A DNA stretch of 14,365 nucleotides from DASSBG01 sp964583865 (GTDB lineage: Bacteria; Pseudomonadota; Gammaproteobacteria; Xanthomonadales; Rhodanobacteraceae): assembly GCA_964583865.1 (NCBI GenBank), contig CAZOXZ010000062.1:1-14365 (forward strand), read 5' to 3'. A program made the translations under genes and the position numbers. The notes under the pieces are model-generated. The model saw only the letters and a program-made list of their open reading frames with translations. It was not told the origin of the DNA and searched no databases. Positions 8,467 to 14,065 of the stretch are shown in pieces. Each line of letters opens with the position of its first letter. Position 1 is the first letter of the stretch.

Positions 8467-8863
8467 GCGGAATCATTCACAAGATCGAACGGCACGTCCG
8501 ATAAAGCACTTCTACGTCAGCGCTTTCAGTTCACTTCGTGGGCATATCAGCATTCGCAGCGTACTTCGATGCTGTTCTGCCGCGGCCCTTGCGGTTTTTC
8601 ACGGCCCCACACTCGCTTCTCAGCAACCCGTAGTCCCTGCTACGTGTTTCTGCCGCCCAGGCTCCTGGCTGGCTGTGGCTCTGCTGTCATTTTGTCGGCC
8701 TCGTGCGTTTCTTTGTCAGCTTGGCGGCCTCGCGTTCGGCGCGGATGCGGGCGAGCAGTTCGCTGGCCGGTTCGTCGCTCGGGTCCTGCAGCACGGGCGG
8801 CTCTCGTCACGCATCGCAGGCCCGCACATGGCAACCAGATCATGCGATCCTTTCGTGAGAGGT
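8467..8863. other. Gap between xerC and the DUF3617 gene, carrying a gene remnant
   Basis: About 400 bases without an intact gene. On the minus strand it holds the hsdS-like remnant at 8687-8806. The remainder shows no recognisable RNA gene, insertion sequence end or strong hairpin. A weak AAAGC/GCTTT inverted repeat at about 8497-8526 is too short to call a terminator for xerC. The stretch reads as degraded, formerly coding DNA between the conserved xerC end and an accessory block. Confidence 0.55.
8687..8806 (-). pseudogene. hsdS: C-terminal remnant of a type I restriction specificity subunit (HsdS)
   Basis: Read on the minus strand, the frame ending in TGA at 8687-8689 encodes LQDPSDEPASELLARIRAER followed by EAAKLTKKRTRPTK. 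The pattern QDP(N/S)DEPA..LL.RIRAER followed by a basic tail is the characteristic extreme C-terminus of many HsdS specificity subunits. Upstream the frame is closed after about 39 codons, and no start, target-recognition domain or HsdM/HsdR gene is visible, so only the tail remains. The stop overlaps an ATG (aaATGA), an arrangement common at gene joints in restriction operons; the frame that opens there closes after 16 codons. Recognition is from memory of the family motif on a short stretch, so moderate confidence. Confidence 0.62.
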
Positions 8864-9397
8864 TTACCGACCCGTGTCGTCGGTCACCACATGATCGACA
8901 ATATTGGCTGTGTGCACATGCACCACAATGCCGTTGGACAGGCGCGTGTCGCCAGGCTTGGCACCTTCCGGGCACGGGCCGAGAAACTTGCCGTGCAAGT
9001 CACCTTCGTTTGTGCCGCGCCCGGGGGCCTGACCTGCCACATGGCCGGCAACCCGGACAACGTAGTGCGCCGAAAAATTCTGGCGAAAGTCCCCTTGAAT
9101 TGAGATTCGGGCACGTATGAGGCTCTCGTGCACGCGGCATTGTGTCTGCAGCAGAACGCCGCTCGATCCCATCGGGGCCGGGCGTACGGTGCAGTGCTCC
9201 TGACCCGGAACCAATGCCAGGAGCATGGCCATGTCGATCTCGGCCGTCGTGCACTGTTGGACGACCGCGGGCCTGGTCGCGTCAGTGCTGGTCAAGGTAA
9301 TCTCCCATAACCCGGCCGTGCGCACGGGCCATTCCCCGGCCACGGCTGGAGCAATCAAGACCAGCAGGCCCAGCAAGGCAAGGGAACGCGGTTTCAT
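8864..9397 (-). CDS. DUF3617 domain-containing exported protein
   Basis: The 177-residue protein begins with a signal peptide (MKPRSLALLGLLVLIAPAVA) and enters the domain at GLWEITL (residues 29-35). QCTTAEID (48-55) and KFLGPCPEGAKPGD (137-150) are typical DUF3617 motifs. Four cysteines (49, 69, 87, 142) could form disulfides in the periplasm. The function of the family is unknown. About 27 residues follow the PGD motif, including NGIVVHVHTANIVDHVV, which is longer than I expect for the family. The start at 9397 puts a GGGA about nine bases upstream; an in-frame ATG four codons earlier is an alternative. It lies just downstream of an intrinsic terminator, so it needs its own promoter or read-through; no good promoter is visible. 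Confidence 0.75.
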   Translation of the reverse strand: MKPRSLALLGLLVLIAPAVAGEWPVRTAGLWEITLTSTDATRPAVVQQCTTAEIDMAMLLALVPGQEHCTVRPAPMGSSGVLLQTQCRVHESLIRARISIQGDFRQNFSAHYVVRVAGHVAGQAPGRGTNEGDLHGKFLGPCPEGAKPGDTRLSNGIVVHVHTANIVDHVVTDDTGR

Positions 9398-9414
9398 GGA
9401 TGGTCCCATCTGGC

Positions 9415-9444
9415 AAAAAGGGGTCCGCTTGCGCGAACCCCTTT
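9415..9444 (-). terminator. Intrinsic terminator after the IPTL-CTERM gene
   Basis: An eight-base perfect stem pairs 9417-9424 (AAAGGGGT) with 9437-9444 (ACCCCTTT) around a 12-base loop. Read on the minus strand the stem runs directly into five T residues (complement of 9415-9419). It lies about 34 bases beyond the stop of the IPTL-CTERM gene and ends 17 bases before the start of the DUF3617 gene, so it separates these two same-strand genes. Confidence 0.8.
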
Positions 9445-9477
9445 GCTTGCAATTGAACATGGCTCGATTGCCACCGG

Positions 9478-10755
9478 TCAGCTGCGCTGTTCCCGGCGCA
9501 TGAAAACGACTGCGAACAGGGCCAGCAAGCCGGACAGCAGCAACAGCACCCAACCACCCAGCGTTGGAACCGGGACAAACGACGGCAGGGTGACGCAGGT
9601 GGCTTCCAGCGTCGTGCGCACCAGAGGCCCCAGCTGGCTCACGGGATTGCTGGTCACGGCACTGATGCCATCGATGGTGTAGCTGCCGTTGTTGAGCGAT
9701 GTCCCGACCGCACCCGCAGGGATACCGACCGTCATGCTGAAGGTGCCGCTTTCGCCAGGCATCAACGTGCCAATGGCGCAAATGGCAGGGCTGCCCGGTG
9801 TGGTCGGTGCCGCACAGGTACCGCCGCCGAACGTCGGGTTGGTGATGCTGATGAAGTCTGCCGGCAACGGATCGGTGGTCTGCGGCATGTCCAAGGTTAC
9901 CTGGACATTGTCGATCTGTTCGGTGCCGTTGTTGGCGTAGGTGTAGGTGTAGGTCACCGGCCCACCCGTCAGGCACGTCGTGGCCGGTCCGGTGGCGGCA
10001 ACCCACAGGCTGGCGCCCGTGACATTGAGCGATGTACGCACGTTGTCGACGTACAGTGCAGCGGCATGGGCGCTTGGTTCGCAGCCTGCGGCAATCATCT
10101 TGATCTTGATGGTGTCGCCGGGACCTGCAACGCCCGGATCAAGGGCAATGTCGAAGGCCTGCCAATCGGTATACGTGTAGCCGCCGGCAGTCGACCAGGG
10201 CACGCCCGATTCTCCGGCAAAATTGAAGGTGTGGTAAAGACTTCCGCCTCCGACCTTGCTGATTTCAATGAAGAAATACGGCTGGTTCTCCGGGCTGTGC
10301 CCCGGATCCTCCAGCACCGGTGCGGCCTCGAAGCGGACGTGCACCTTGCCGTCGGTATCCACGTCGCTGGCGGTCAGCACAAGGGTCTGCTCGATGGAAC
10401 TGACGGTCTGGCCGTCGCCATTGATCTCATCGTGCACGCGGGCCACCCGGTTGCCCCACTGCACCGCCGGGTCGACGCCACCGGTGCTTCCCGGTGCCGG
10501 TGAAGAGGAAGGGTCGAGAACGGCCGACATCGGGCCGCTGCCTGCGGCCAGACCAAGATCGGCCTCCGTGGCTGGCGGAAAGACGGGAATTCCATTGTTC
10601 CGATAGCTGTTTTCGGTCCAGCCCGAAAATGCGGTCGGATCTTCGAAATTGCCGTTGACGAAATCTGCGTGTGCAGTGCCGGCCAGCATGATGAAGCCGA
10701 AAGCGACAATGGCTGCAATGCTGCGGTCACGCCGGAAAGGAGCGAACATTTTCAT
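9478..10755 (-). CDS. Exported IPTL-CTERM surface protein with DUF11-like domain
   Basis: This is a 425-residue secreted protein. The start at 10755 gives a signal peptide (basic MKMFAPFRRDR, hydrophobic IAAIVAFGFIMLAG, cleavage after AHA at residue 30) and has AGGTAG/GAAG upstream; the upstream in-frame ATG at 10773 is less likely. The mature N-terminus FVNGNFEDP..FSGW starts an all-beta region to about residue 240. Residues about 245-385 resemble DUF11/CARDB-like surface repeats (TYTYTYANNGTEQIDNVQVTLDMP). The C-terminus has the tripartite form of IPTL-CTERM sorting signals: VPTLGGW, a hydrophobic helix (VLLLLSGLLALFAVVF), then MRREQRS. Such proteins are thought to be processed at the inner membrane by exosortase H. 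No exosortase is encoded here. The biological role is unknown. Confidence 0.82.
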   Translation of the reverse strand: MKMFAPFRRDRSIAAIVAFGFIMLAGTAHADFVNGNFEDPTAFSGWTENSYRNNGIPVFPPATEADLGLAAGSGPMSAVLDPSSSPAPGSTGGVDPAVQWGNRVARVHDEINGDGQTVSSIEQTLVLTASDVDTDGKVHVRFEAAPVLEDPGHSPENQPYFFIEISKVGGGSLYHTFNFAGESGVPWSTAGGYTYTDWQAFDIALDPGVAGPGDTIKIKMIAAGCEPSAHAAALYVDNVRTSLNVTGASLWVAATGPATTCLTGGPVTYTYTYANNGTEQIDNVQVTLDMPQTTDPLPADFISITNPTFGGGTCAAPTTPGSPAICAIGTLMPGESGTFSMTVGIPAGAVGTSLNNGSYTIDGISAVTSNPVSQLGPLVRTTLEATCVTLPSFVPVPTLGGWVLLLLSGLLALFAVVFMRREQRS

Positions 10756-10822
10756 AGCTTCTACCTGGTCCATGATTGGTTGAAAGCAACAGGGGGACGG
10801 CACATGACATACTCCCCGGGGC

Positions 10823-10863
10823 GGCCCGATCCGGGCCTTCCCGATGCACCGTTTCAAACAGGT
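10823..10863 (-). promoter_or_regulatory. Structured 5' leader of the IPTL-CTERM gene
   Basis: Two adjacent inverted repeats lie in the predicted transcript leader of about 130 bases. One is 10848-10863, a stem with one bulged base (ACC/GGT plus GTT/AAC around TGA in the minus-strand reading). The other is 10823-10837, a six-base all-GC stem (GGCCCG/CGGGCC) with a three-base loop. No T-run follows, so it is not an intrinsic terminator. I do not recognise a known riboswitch class; it may be an RNA stability or translation-control element, or simply GC-rich DNA. Confidence 0.3.
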
Positions 10864-10889
10864 TTCCCCAAAATGGCAGACCAACGTGG

Positions 10890-10920
10890 ATTGTAGCCGT
10901 TTCAGGGCTGCTTTTGTCAA
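10890..10920 (-). promoter_or_regulatory. Probable vegetative promoter of the IPTL-CTERM gene
   Basis: On the minus strand a perfect TTGACA (10915-10920) and a TACAAT (10890-10895, 5 of 6 to TATAAT) face the gene. The spacer is 19 bases, longer than the usual 17, which lowers confidence despite the near-consensus boxes. The -10 is preceded by GC, giving GCTACAAT, close to the GCTACACT seen at two other genes in the window. The predicted leader is about 130 bases. Confidence 0.5.
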
Positions 10921-11015
10921 TGCGGTTTAGAAATGACGCTTGCTGGACTCAGTATTTCTTCAGGGTTCATTTGCGACAGAGGCGCACTGTGGATCTCGAG
11001 TCAGCCGTCGCAGGG

Positions 11016-11045
11016 CTTGGAATCTGGCCGGACAGCCCGCATGTA
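11016..11045 (+). promoter_or_regulatory. Sigma-32 (heat-shock) type promoter of hslVU
   Basis: CTTGGA at 11016-11021 matches the sigma-32 -35 element CTTGAA at 5 of 6 positions. CCGCATGTA at 11037-11045 matches the -10 element CCCCATNTA with one mismatch. The spacer is 15 bases, as in E. coli groE. The predicted start lies near 11052, about 20 bases before the hslV ATG and just before its AGGA ribosome binding site. hslVU is a classic sigma-32 regulon operon, so motif and context agree. Confidence 0.72.
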
Positions 11046-11072
11046 GCTGGTTCCCGACAGCAGGACGGTTTC

Positions 11073-11612
11073 ATGTCCGATACGTTTCATGCCACGACGA
11101 TTGTCTGTGTGCGCCGCGACAACAAGGTGGTCATCGGTGGCGATGGCCAGGTGACGCTGGGTCACACGGTGATGAAGGCCAATGCGCGCAAGATTCGGCG
11201 GCTGGGCAAGGACCACAATGTACTGGCCGGGTTTGCCGGCGCCACGGCCGATGCCTTCACGCTGTTCGAGTTGTTCGAGGACAAGCTGGTCAAGCATGGT
11301 CACAACCTCACGCGCGCGGCCGTGGAGCTGGCCAAGGAGTGGCGTACCGATCGCCGCCTTGGCAAGCTGGAGGCCATGCTGGCGGTGGCCGACAAGGAAA
11401 CCAGCTTGTTGCTGTCCGGCACCGGCGATGTCATCGAACCCGAGCACGGCCTGATCGCCATCGGCTCGGGCGGCCCGTACGCGCGCGCGGCCGCGTTGGC
11501 GCTGCTGCAGAACTCCGAGCACGACGCCGAGACCATCGTGCGCAAGTCGCTGGAGATTGCCGGTGACATCTGCATTTACACCAACCACAACCACAGCATC
11601 GAAACCCTGTAA
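11073..11612 (+). CDS. hslV: ATP-dependent protease proteolytic subunit HslV
   Basis: The 179-residue protein is the peptidase of the bacterial HslUV (ClpQY) protease, a double hexameric ring related to the proteasome beta subunit. The N-terminal threonine nucleophile lies in ATTIVCVRR. Here seven residues (MSDTFHA) precede T8, so the subunit must be processed beyond the initiator methionine, unlike E. coli where T2 follows M1. Conserved motifs are GGDGQVTLGHTVMK, GFAGATADAFTLFELFE, AVELAKEWRTDR, IAIGSGGPYA and the C-terminal GDICIYTNHNH. ATG 11073 has AGGA seven bases upstream. It heads an operon with hslU, 56 bases downstream, under a heat-shock type promoter. Confidence 0.97.
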   Translation: MSDTFHATTIVCVRRDNKVVIGGDGQVTLGHTVMKANARKIRRLGKDHNVLAGFAGATADAFTLFELFEDKLVKHGHNLTRAAVELAKEWRTDRRLGKLEAMLAVADKETSLLLSGTGDVIEPEHGLIAIGSGGPYARAAALALLQNSEHDAETIVRKSLEIAGDICIYTNHNHSIETL

Positions 11613-11640
11613 GCGGCATCCTCCGCTCAGGCCAGCCCCG

Positions 11641-11652
11641 ACCCGATCGGGT
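11641..11652. repeat. Perfect 12-base palindrome before hslU
   Basis: ACCCGATCGGGT is an exact inverted repeat without a spacer, placed three bases before the GGAG of hslU in the hslV-hslU gap. As RNA it could only form a short, tight hairpin. It might be an operator half or a chance GC-rich palindrome. Confidence 0.35.
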
Positions 11653-11668
11653 AATGGAGTCTGTTCCC

Positions 11669-13012
11669 ATGTCCGAACTCACGCCCCGCGAGATCGTCAA
11701 CGAGCTCGACCGCTACATCATCGGCCAGAATGACGCCAAGCGCGCCGTGGCGGTTGCCCTGCGCAGCCGCTGGCGCCGCATGCAGCTGGATGAGGCCATG
11801 CGCCGCGAGATCACGCCCAAGAACATCCTCATGATTGGCCCCACGGGCGTCGGCAAGACCGAAATCGCGCGCCGTCTGGCGACCTTGGCGGATGCGCCAT
11901 TCGTGAAGGTCGAGGCTACCAAGTTCACCGAGGTGGGTTACGTCGGCAAGGATGTCGAGGCCATCATCCGCGACCTGGCCGATATCGCCTACAAGCTGGC
12001 ACGTGACCACGCCAAGCAGCACGTGCAAAGCCAGGCCGAGGACCATGCCGAGGAGCGCATCCTGGATGCCCTGCTGCCGCGGCGGAAGGGCAACGACGAC
12101 CAGTGGAACCCGGCCACACCGCCCAGCGAAGACAGCGCCACGCGCCAGAAGCTGCGCAAGCAGTTGCGCGAAGGCAAGCTGGACGATCGCGAAATCGAGC
12201 TGGACTTTGCCATGAACGTCGGCGTGGAAATCATGTCGCCGCCAGGCATGGAGGAGATGGGCCAGCAACTGCAGCAGATGTTCCAGAGCCTGGGCGGCGA
12301 CAAGACCCAGCAACGCAAGATGACCATCAAAGCCGCGCGCCCGATGCTGATCGAGGAGGAAGCCTCGAAGATGCTGAACGACGAGGAGGTGCGCTCGCAA
12401 ACCGTGGAGATGTGCGAGGAAAACGGCATTGTGTTCATCGACGAGATCGACAAGGTGGCGCAACGCAGCGACTATGCCGGCGGCGCGTCCGGTGTCAGCC
12501 GTGAAGGCGTGCAGCGCGATCTGTTGCCGCTGGTGGAAGGCTCCACGGTATCCACCAAATACGGTCCCATCAAGACCGACCACATGCTGTTCATCGCTTC
12601 CGGTGCGTTCTCGCTGGCGCGCCCTTCGGACCTGATTCCGGAGCTGCAGGGTCGGCTGCCCATCCGCGTGGAGTTGTCCGCCCTCAGCCAGGAAGATTTC
12701 CGCCGCATCCTCACTGAACCCAACAACGCCCTGACCAAACAGTACGTGGCCCTGCTGGGCACCGAGGACGTGCGCCTGGAGTTCACCGCGGACGGCATCG
12801 AGCGCCTGGCGCAGGTCTCGCACCAGGTCAACTCCCGTACCGAGAACATCGGCGCCCGGCGCTTGCACACCGTCATGGAGCGGCTGCTGGAGACGATTTC
12901 CTTCGAGGCCGCGGACAATTCCGGGCAGAGCTACCGCATCGACAGCGAATACGTCGATGCGCATCTGGGCGAGCTGATCGAGGACGAGGATCTCAGCCGC
13001 TACATCCTGTGA
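11669..13012 (+). CDS. hslU: HslU, AAA+ unfoldase of the HslUV protease
   Basis: The 447-residue protein matches the family length. It unfolds substrates with ATP and feeds them to HslV. Walker A is GPTGVGKT (residues 57-64), the pore loop GYVG (90-93), Walker B IVFIDE (254-259), and the variable intermediate domain runs from about 108 to 240. The sensor/second-region-of-homology segment SGAFSLARPSDLIPELQGRLP follows (311-331). The C-terminus LSRYIL supplies the tail that docks into HslV. ATG at 11669 is chosen because GGAG lies nine bases upstream and the homology starts at SELTPREIVNELD; an ATG five codons earlier overlaps that site. It is co-transcribed with hslV. Confidence 0.97.
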   Translation: MSELTPREIVNELDRYIIGQNDAKRAVAVALRSRWRRMQLDEAMRREITPKNILMIGPTGVGKTEIARRLATLADAPFVKVEATKFTEVGYVGKDVEAIIRDLADIAYKLARDHAKQHVQSQAEDHAEERILDALLPRRKGNDDQWNPATPPSEDSATRQKLRKQLREGKLDDREIELDFAMNVGVEIMSPPGMEEMGQQLQQMFQSLGGDKTQQRKMTIKAARPMLIEEEASKMLNDEEVRSQTVEMCEENGIVFIDEIDKVAQRSDYAGGASGVSREGVQRDLLPLVEGSTVSTKYGPIKTDHMLFIASGAFSLARPSDLIPELQGRLPIRVELSALSQEDFRRILTEPNNALTKQYVALLGTEDVRLEFTADGIERLAQVSHQVNSRTENIGARRLHTVMERLLETISFEAADNSGQSYRIDSEYVDAHLGELIEDEDLSRYIL

Positions 13013-13015
13013 CGC

Positions 13016-13042
13016 ACCGGCGTGCATCGATGCGATGCCGGT
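13016..13042 (+). terminator. Stem-loop after hslU (possible terminator)
   Basis: ACCGGC (13016-13021) pairs with GCCGGT (13037-13042). The inner bases extend the stem (G-T and T-A pairs, then GCA/TGC around TCGA, with one bulged G). It begins four bases after the hslU stop. No T-tract follows, only CGTCCTTG, so it may be a factor-dependent or partial terminator or an mRNA-stabilising hairpin. Confidence 0.4.
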
Positions 13043-13060
13043 CGTCCTTGTGAGCAATTC

Positions 13061-13077
13061 GGGCTACACTTGAACCA
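13061..13077 (+). promoter_or_regulatory. Extended -10 promoter placing transcription start at the ATG
   Basis: GGGCTACACT carries a TACACT -10 at 13065-13070. The expected start, about seven bases downstream, is the A of the ATG at 13077, so this promoter would give a leaderless mRNA. No ribosome binding site is visible before that ATG, which agrees. The -35 region at 17 bases spacing (TCGTCC) is poor, so an extended -10 mode would be needed. Confidence 0.45.
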
Positions 13078-13691
13078 TGGCTACCGTCCTTCCATTCAAG
13101 GTACGCGGCGTGCGCCCCACGCTGCGCCAGGCGTGCGAACGAAAGCAGCTGGTACGGCTGTGGCGCGGCGAGCTCGAGGACGGCAGCTATTGCGGCTACG
13201 TCTGTGCCATGGGGCGCGAGTACCTGGCCTTCTGGGTGCTGGCGGACAATCTGTCCTTTGACGGCATCCACCTGCTGCGTCTGGCAGATGTCACCGACGT
13301 CGAATGCCCGGACCGGCACCACCGCTTCCTGGAAAAGGCGGTGACGCTGAACGGCCTGGTGCCCGACGCACCGCCGGACCTGCAACTGGACGACGGCCAC
13401 GGCGTCATCACCAGCGCGGCAAGCCATTCGCCGGTGCTGAACGTGCGTGTGGACAACGACAACCCTGACGAGGCCGACGTGTGCTATGTGGGCCGGCTGG
13501 TGTCCTGCGACGATGACGGCTTTACCATGCAGGAAATCAGCCCGGAGGCGGACTGGCTGCGCGAAGTGTCGTTCTTCGGCTGGAGCGAGCTGGCCTCGGT
13601 GTGCATCGCCGACCCCTACGCCGACACGCTGATCCAGGTGGCCGGCAAACCGCCGGCGCTGGACGACAACGGCCGCGGCCGCCTGCGCTGA
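13077..13691 (+). CDS. Uncharacterised protein with two similar halves
   Basis: The 204-residue protein has no signal peptide or membrane segment. I do not recognise a named family. It seems to contain a tandem duplication of a domain of about 60 residues. Residues 28-88 (WRGELEDG..CGY, then FDGIHLLRLADVTDV, then FLEKA) and residues 136-190 (YVGRLVSCDDDGF, then FFGWSELASVCIAD, then LIQVAG) share the pattern xGxL, aromatic, a beta hairpin, F-x-G, a hydrophobic strand with V and an acidic turn. Short beta-rich repeats of this kind suggest an SH3/Sm-like barrel, but that is inference. It follows hslU by 64 bases, and its stop overlaps the next ATG (TGATG), so it is coupled to the DUF971 gene. 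Confidence 0.8.
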   Translation: MATVLPFKVRGVRPTLRQACERKQLVRLWRGELEDGSYCGYVCAMGREYLAFWVLADNLSFDGIHLLRLADVTDVECPDRHHRFLEKAVTLNGLVPDAPPDLQLDDGHGVITSAASHSPVLNVRVDNDNPDEADVCYVGRLVSCDDDGFTMQEISPEADWLREVSFFGWSELASVCIADPYADTLIQVAGKPPALDDNGRGRLR

Positions 13692-14041
13692 TGTCACAGC
13701 CAAGCCGCATCACCGTGCACCAGGCCTCGCGCGTGCTGGAAGTCGCCTTCGATGAGGGCCAGGCCTTCCGCCTGCCCTTCGAATACCTGCGCACGCATTC
13801 GCCCAGCGCCGAGGTGCAGGGCCACGGCAAGGGCAACAAGGTGCTGGTGCCGGGCAAACGCAACGTCGGCATCAAGGCTGTGGAGCCGGTTGGCAACTAC
13901 GGCATCCTGCTGCATTTCGACGATGGCCACGACACCGGCATCTTCGGCTGGGACACCCTGCGCGAACTGGGCGAACAGCAAGAAAAAAACTGGGCGGCCT
14001 ATCTCGCGGCGTTGGACGAAGCCGGCCTGTCACGCGGCTGA
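13691..14041 (+). CDS. DUF971 protein (gamma-butyrobetaine hydroxylase-like N-terminal domain)
   Basis: The 116-residue cytoplasmic protein consists of one DUF971 domain: the N-terminal I.VHQASRVLEVAFDEG, the core FRLPFEYLRTHSPSAEVQGHG, then VGIKAVEPVGNYGILLHFDDGHDTGIFGWDTLREL. This domain is the N-terminal part of gamma-butyrobetaine hydroxylases but here stands alone without the dioxygenase domain, as in most proteobacteria, where its role is unclear. In many relatives it lies between hslU and ubiE. Here hslU and one extra gene precede it, and the next gene is a convergent purF, so ubiE is absent from this position. The ATG overlaps the previous stop codon by one base. Confidence 0.88.
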   Translation: MSQPSRITVHQASRVLEVAFDEGQAFRLPFEYLRTHSPSAEVQGHGKGNKVLVPGKRNVGIKAVEPVGNYGILLHFDDGHDTGIFGWDTLRELGEQQEKNWAAYLAALDEAGLSRG

Positions 14042-14065
14042 GCGGCCACGCCGGGGCTGGGCCAG

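Larger units (their letters stand above)
10756..11072. other. Divergent intergenic region between the IPTL-CTERM gene and hslV
   Basis: These 317 bases without a gene hold the signals for both flanking genes. Going right, there is the hairpin-rich leader of the IPTL-CTERM gene (10823-10863), its vegetative promoter (10890-10920) and the heat-shock type promoter of hslV (11016-11045). The stretch 10921-11015 shows nothing I can name. Open frames running through the region lack ribosome binding sites and recognisable homology. Confidence 0.7.

Noticed and set aside
8467..8863. Possible dif site or phage attachment site downstream of xerC.
   Set aside because: No 28-base sequence with XerC/XerD arm similarity, direct repeats or integrase gene could be seen.
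8569..9120. A 183-codon plus-strand frame downstream of xerC.
   Set aside because: Arginine/cysteine-rich translation with no domain; most of it is antisense to the hsdS remnant and to the DUF3617 gene, which has better support.
8864..10006. A 380-codon minus-strand frame fusing part of the IPTL-CTERM region to the DUF3617 protein.
   Set aside because: Its first half is an out-of-frame reading of the IPTL-CTERM gene. The DUF3617 product starts inside it at 9397, with its own signal peptide, after an intrinsic terminator.
11627..13057. A 476-codon minus-strand frame opposite hslU.
   Set aside because: It is the antisense of a fully conserved hslU gene and has no recognisable domain.
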